Shown: one piece after another, positions 61,601 through 64,000 of the stretch
Layout: every line of letters begins with the position of its first letter
How positions within the stretch are numbered: position 1 is the stretch's first letter
Source of the DNA: Sphingobacteriales bacterium TSM_CSM
GTDB lineage: Bacteria; Bacteroidota; Bacteroidia; Chitinophagales; UBA2359
DNA length: 64,000 bases
Direction of reading: 5' to 3'
Assembly (NCBI GenBank): GCA_002212725.1
Contig: MTCR01000084.1
Location: 18,819-82,818 of the forward strand
The notes under the pieces: model-generated
Databases searched by the model: none
What the model was told of the DNA's origin: nothing
Seen by the model: only the letters and a program-made list of their open reading frames with translations
Translations under genes and position numbers: made by a program

Positions 61601-64000
61601 GTTTTGGTGGTTCAGGTACACCTTCTGCTGTTACCAATACCGGCTTGGGCGTATTTAACGGTACCAACCCCAATGGTACATGGAGTTTGTATGTATTTGA
61701 TGATGCGACCGGTGATGCCGGAAGCATTGGCAGTTGGAGCCTGGAGATTACTACAGGAGCTGCTGTTTCCACCTATAGCTGGTCGCCTGCCACCTACTTA
61801 AACAGCACTACTGTACAGAACCCAACAGCGAACAACGCACTGGCGACGACCGCTTACACGGTGACCGTAACCTCGGCGACCGGTTGCTCCGCCACCGGCA
61901 ACGTAACGCTGAACGTGAACCCGCTACCCACGGTTACCTGCGGTGGTCCCTATACGCCGTTATGTATCGGTCAGGTTTCGCCTATTGTTGGCTCGCCTTC
62001 CGGCGGCACCTGGAGTGGTCCGGGCGTTACCGGCACGGGTCCTTACCTGTTTGATTCCGGCGTTTCGGGTGTTGGAACCTTCACACTCACCTACACTTAC
62101 ACCGACGGCAACGGTTGTACCAACAGTTGCCAGACAAACATGACGGTGAATCCGCTTCCCACAGCTACAGCCGGCGGCGGCGGCGCTGTGTGCAGTACAG
62201 ATCCTTTGCCAAGTGTAACCTTCACTTTTACGGGCACTCCGCCTTTTACTTTCACATACAGCGGCCCGGGCGGCACAACAGTAAGTGGCTACAACAGCAA
62301 CACCTACACCATTACCAATGCTACAGCCGGAACGTATGCAGTTACAGCCATCAGCGACTTTAACAACTGCGTTGGCACCGACTTCGGTTCAAGCGCTACG
62401 GTAACGGTAAACCAGGCGGCAACTGCCAATGCGGGCAGCGCTCAAACAGTATGCGAAGGTGGTACGGTAACCTTGGCTGGCAGCATAGGGGGCAGCGCCA
62501 CAAGCAGCACGTGGAGTGCGCCAAGCGGCACGTTCTCCGATGCTTCGTCTTTAACCTCTACCTATACACCGAGTATTACGAGCGGCACGGTTACCTTAAC
62601 CCTGACCACCAACGACCCCGACGGCGCCGGACCCTGTACTGCAGCCACTTCTACAGTGGTAATTACAGTGAACCCCTTACCTGTGGCGAGCATTGTAAGC
62701 AATGGAGGCCCAATATGTTCCGGTGGCAATGCGGTCTTTACGGTTACGGGAACGAGTGGTGCAACCTTAACATTTAATACAGGGGGAGCAAACCAAAATC
62801 TTTCCCTGAATGGCGCCAATCAGATAATTACTGTTACCGGGGCGACCGCAAATACGACATTGACACTGCTTAGTGTAGCAACATCTGGCAGTCCGGCATG
62901 TATAAACACTTTTTCGCCTGCACCAACTTCAACGGTTACGGTAAATGCCTTGCCTGTGGTTACATGTCCGGTCAGCAGTAATGTTTGCCTGAGTACTCCA
63001 GCCTTTACCCTGTCGGGTGGCAGCCCAGCGGGCGGCACTTATAGTGGTGCCGGCGTAAGCGGTGGCAGTTTTAACCCGGCTACAGCCGGCGTGGGCACTC
63101 ATACCATTACTTATACCTACACCAATCCGAGTACAGGTTGTACCAACAGTTGTGCTTTCCAGATTACGGTGAATCAACCCTTGGCAAGTGCGGGCAACAA
63201 TGGCCCGGTATGTATTGGCGGCACGCTTAACTTGTCGGCAACCGGCGGTTCCACTTATTTATGGAGTGGTCCGCTGAGTTTCAGTTCTAATCAGCAAAAC
63301 CCGGCTATCAGCGGTGCGACTTTAGCCATGAGTGGCACATACACAGTAACCGTTACCAGCATTGCCGGTTGTACCGCCACAGCTGCAACAACTGTATCGG
63401 TGGTAAGTACGGCTACTGCCAGCATTACGGGTAACACGACATATTGTGCAGGCGGCACTATCAGCATTACTGCTTCGGGCGGAACTTCCTATCAGTGGAG
63501 TGGACCGGGCGGTTATACGCAGAACGGTGCCACGCTGACAAGACTGAATGCAAATACAGGCATGACCGGTACATATACGGTAACGGTAAGTACGGCGGGC
63601 GGCTGTTTAGCTACTGCAAGCACATTTGTAACGGTGAATGCTGCACCTGCTGCCACTATTACGGCATCGGGAGCCACGACGTTCTGCGCAGGCGGTTCGG
63701 TAACACTGACTGCCGGTGGCGGGGTATCTTACCTGTGGAACAACGGGCTTACAAGCGCTTCTATAACGGTAACACAGGGCGCTACCTATTTTGTTACGGT
63801 AACCAACAGCAATGGTTGTACTGCCAGCACCAATCTGAAGGTAACGGTAAACCCCGTGCCTACGGCAACTATTACGGCATCGGGCGCTACTACGTTCTGC
63901 ACAGGCGGTTCGGTTAATTTAACCGTTACCGGAAGCGGCACCTACTTATGGAGTACCGGCAGTACAGCGGCCACCATTGCGGTAAATGCTTCGGGCACTT
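55618..64000 (+). CDS. Giant secreted surface protein (beta-helix, P-domain-like and Ig/PKD-like repeats), 3' end cut
   Basis: One frame is open from ATG 55618 to the window end, more than 2790 codons, with no stop. Signal peptide 1-29 (cleavage near AAAQ). An N-terminal beta-rich part is followed by parallel-beta-helix repeats rich in Asn, Thr and Ser (about 355-1015, NNTI/NNNI turns), an Ig-like linker (about 1042-1150) and a second beta-helix (about 1175-1675). Then Ig/PKD-like repeats begin, each with a Cys-x-Gly-Gly opening (YCAGGAAVALTA, VCEGGTVTLAG, FCAGGSVTLTA) and a TYTVTVT-type strand. A P-domain-like module (about 1888-2046, GTWSLYVFDDATGDAGSIGS) interrupts them. This is the plan of Bacteroidota T9SS adhesins such as SprB-like gliding or attachment proteins; a sorting domain is expected beyond the window. 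Confidence 0.87.
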   Translation, partial: MCRNLYKLTMSVAVVLATALFPQQQAAAQPGAVGANNLNGSPFSCTNLTDLGAFRQARIQATQSSSGVTWEFPATCSYPGDVWRPYAGGTGAVPFNTIIPPVGGTGSALYNSGNGGASGTLAATTNGRYYTFNVEDKLAPNNLFMSVLETTFNPVAISSITQADGALASRTITITTSATPATGENIYVRYSTNSFTTSTLVQATGSGTTWTATIPWQSTTVLFYAYSSNKALVAINADVTAQGQVAHDMATLTLNNNIGANYSWTPAAGPIIVTSTGGTAANTPTSYSTFTTATTGLFAVLNGGTVHTGTVSVVIVADVTEPATTPLNASAAWTAMTINPSGARTVSGAAAAGTPLIDLSGADNVTIDGLNTGGNSLTIENTTLSATSGTSTIRFINGATNNTITNCSLKGAVSSSVLTNGAVVFFSTDGSTANGNDNNTISNNNIGPSGANLPSKAIQGNGSTTTTAIGNSGIVIDNNNIFDFFSATTTSAGVAINGGCNTWSITNNRFYQTATRTWTTGALHTPIVLNSSTATSGVQGMTVTGNIIGYASNTQTGTYAMTGSTGSFRGISFAGITAGTVSNINNNTIASVSLTGVTSFGTSTSSPFMAIYIANGNVTSNSNTIGSQSATGSLTFSTNSINSTDIYGIYNFSVDNWTANSNNIGGISVTNAAASGTYIIYGMRANTGTSLAFSATSNNVGGTVANSIQLNSTGASSQVVGMLTSNAQANWTSNTVRNLTNNNGTGTTSSASVIGMSVSTSTPNHTLSQNTIFNLSNTNTTAATVVTGIQFTGGSANIVERNFIYGLTTATSSTSAEINGIRVAGGTTVYRNNMIALGDGISNAIGAAASNSGTTGINGINEALGTNTFWHNSVYIGGTATAGTGASYAFNGTQTTNTRSFRDNIFQNARTNSGATGKHYAVKINGTTPNPTGLTINNNLYFANGTGAVFGFFNSLDIANIAGWRGAVGQDVNSFESNPQFNNPTGATPDLHLHPTNATVAEGNGTDLGVTDDYDGQTRSGLTPVDIGADAGNFIGLDLAPPSITYTALGNTCSTTDRSLTATITDVTGVPTGGPQQPRIYYRKNAGPWFSSQGSLTSGTAINGTWTFTIVVSDMGGVAASDAIQYYVIAQDISGNITSNPATGLVAASVNTVTTAPTTPNSYNIQSTLAAGTYQIPGSFATLTAAVAAYNTSCLTGAVVFELAAGYSSVGEAFPITINANPDASATNTLTIRPAAGQTPIISGSSTTGMIVVNGADYVIIDGSNASVTNSCCPLVASTRDLTISNTNTSASAVVWLQSTGTNGATNNKVRNCILAGGSVTTSYGVWSGSSTLGTAATAANNNTVIENNDIRKVRYGVVTIGVSAASKNTGTQITQNLMNNASPNHVGDMGINVQFDDGATISCNNIANLATGNSSADCIGISVGGTGAISTSTTTSNEVTNATIARNVIGNFTAASTYSAAGIWVNSAATGTTTLANNIIYQLNSNGTGGDFAAGIWVGGGAQTTRVWFNTVDMNKTFTGGAYPSFALAISGSNSVVDVRNNILTSTGSTGANLNRAIGLNFALPASNLTMDYNNLFVSGTGSAIGQTTNLTSSGAVSHTTLSNWQTNSGKDANSKNVSPVFVSATDLHLNTTNASNISNLMTGGTPLSVTDDIDCATRNGSTPTIGADEFSVPDCSGVPSAGTSSPASTTVCASQTVAMSNNASNLFTGITYQWQVSTVSGGPYTDVTGGTGATTQNYTTGTLTAGTYYYVLRLRCGNVPIPTGDSYSNEVAVTVNALPAVGVSPTGATYCAGGAAVALTADGANSYSWAPATGLSATTGATVNASPNATTTYTVTGTDGNGCQNTATSTITYGGLQPAVQSVTATPATICAGGSSNLNVTAGTVVNTPPAGGSIAIPSSGNATPYPGTIAVSGLSGGVSNVRVTITNFSHTFASDVDVVLFGPTGAHSIIFTDAIGTSGITGRTYTFQTGATALPLTGLPASGTYGVVNGGSFGGSGTPSAVTNTGLGVFNGTNPNGTWSLYVFDDATGDAGSIGSWSLEITTGAAVSTYSWSPATYLNSTTVQNPTANNALATTAYTVTVTSATGCSATGNVTLNVNPLPTVTCGGPYTPLCIGQVSPIVGSPSGGTWSGPGVTGTGPYLFDSGVSGVGTFTLTYTYTDGNGCTNSCQTNMTVNPLPTATAGGGGAVCSTDPLPSVTFTFTGTPPFTFTYSGPGGTTVSGYNSNTYTITNATAGTYAVTAISDFNNCVGTDFGSSATVTVNQAATANAGSAQTVCEGGTVTLAGSIGGSATSSTWSAPSGTFSDASSLTSTYTPSITSGTVTLTLTTNDPDGAGPCTAATSTVVITVNPLPVASIVSNGGPICSGGNAVFTVTGTSGATLTFNTGGANQNLSLNGANQIITVTGATANTTLTLLSVATSGSPACINTFSPAPTSTVTVNALPVVTCPVSSNVCLSTPAFTLSGGSPAGGTYSGAGVSGGSFNPATAGVGTHTITYTYTNPSTGCTNSCAFQITVNQPLASAGNNGPVCIGGTLNLSATGGSTYLWSGPLSFSSNQQNPAISGATLAMSGTYTVTVTSIAGCTATAATTVSVVSTATASITGNTTYCAGGTISITASGGTSYQWSGPGGYTQNGATLTRLNANTGMTGTYTVTVSTAGGCLATASTFVTVNAAPAATITASGATTFCAGGSVTLTAGGGVSYLWNNGLTSASITVTQGATYFVTVTNSNGCTASTNLKVTVNPVPTATITASGATTFCTGGSVNLTVTGSGTYLWSTGSTAATIAVNASGT

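Noticed and set aside
56400..63177. Many long minus-strand open frames within the giant gene
   Set aside because: Low-complexity Thr/Ser/Asn coding in the plus frame yields long antisense frames; none has a start, domain or composition of a real protein.
1..64000. tRNA, rRNA or riboswitch genes
   Set aside because: I looked through the intergenic regions for clover-leaf ends, rRNA words and known leader motifs and saw none; a covariance-model scan would settle it.

Overview
The window comes from a bacterium of the phylum Bacteroidota, probably the Chitinophagales/Sphingobacteriales/Saprospirales side rather than Bacteroidales; the genus cannot be told from the sequence. The signs are type IX secretion (T9SS) C-terminal sorting domains on exported proteins, perfect or near-perfect TAnnTTTG -7 promoter elements with poor Shine-Dalgarno sequences, the Bacteroidota-type FtsL and MraY proteins, and a meso-DAP MurE. 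No rRNA, tRNA, CRISPR array, prophage or complete transposon was recognised.

Layout. 1-9.8 kb: two tandem S41 (CtpA-like) proteases (the first cut by the window edge), an HSL-type esterase, a secreted propeller protein with a sorting tail, a vWA protein, a SIMPL/DUF541 protein, and a minus-strand operon of an exported YidD-domain protein with two paralogous TPR/membrane proteins. 9.9-16.9 kb: a plus-strand cell-surface or polyprenyl-glycan cluster (AsnB, a UbiA-fold membrane protein with an extra C-terminal half, two paralogous GT-A glycosyltransferases and a nucleotide-sugar epimerase). 17-31 kb is the accessory part: an antitoxin/Doc operon whose toxin has an in-frame stop, a DEAD-box helicase, two DinB proteins, a ChaN-like protein, class 1A dihydroorotate dehydrogenase, a fused eukaryote-order UMP synthase, a frameshifted hydrolase, a cation-efflux relic, a secreted M36-like metalloprotease, and several repeat families. 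Among these are an 11-unit, 21-bp palindromic array at 22409-22637 and three copies of a roughly 170-bp dispersed repeat.

31-39 kb: an unknown protein, a TPR protein, DciA/DUF721, an Rpn-type nuclease, LigA with a saccharopine-dehydrogenase-like protein, and PdxH. 39.2-55.1 kb is a complete division and cell-wall (dcw) cluster on the plus strand: MraZ operator, mraZ, rsmH, ftsL, ftsI, murE, mraY, murD, ftsW, murG, murC, ftsQ, ftsA, ftsZ, closed by a strong terminator. murF and ddl are absent from it. From 55.6 kb to the window end a single open frame encodes a giant secreted surface protein (beta-helix regions, a P-domain-like module and many Ig/PKD-like repeats); its end lies outside the window.

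The pyrimidine genes (class 1A PyrD at 21.3-22.3 kb and the PyrE-PyrF fusion at 25.1-26.5 kb) together cover the last three steps of UMP synthesis. The dcw genes supply lipid II synthesis and the divisome. The glycan cluster is the least explained set of genes and the best candidate for undescribed biochemistry.
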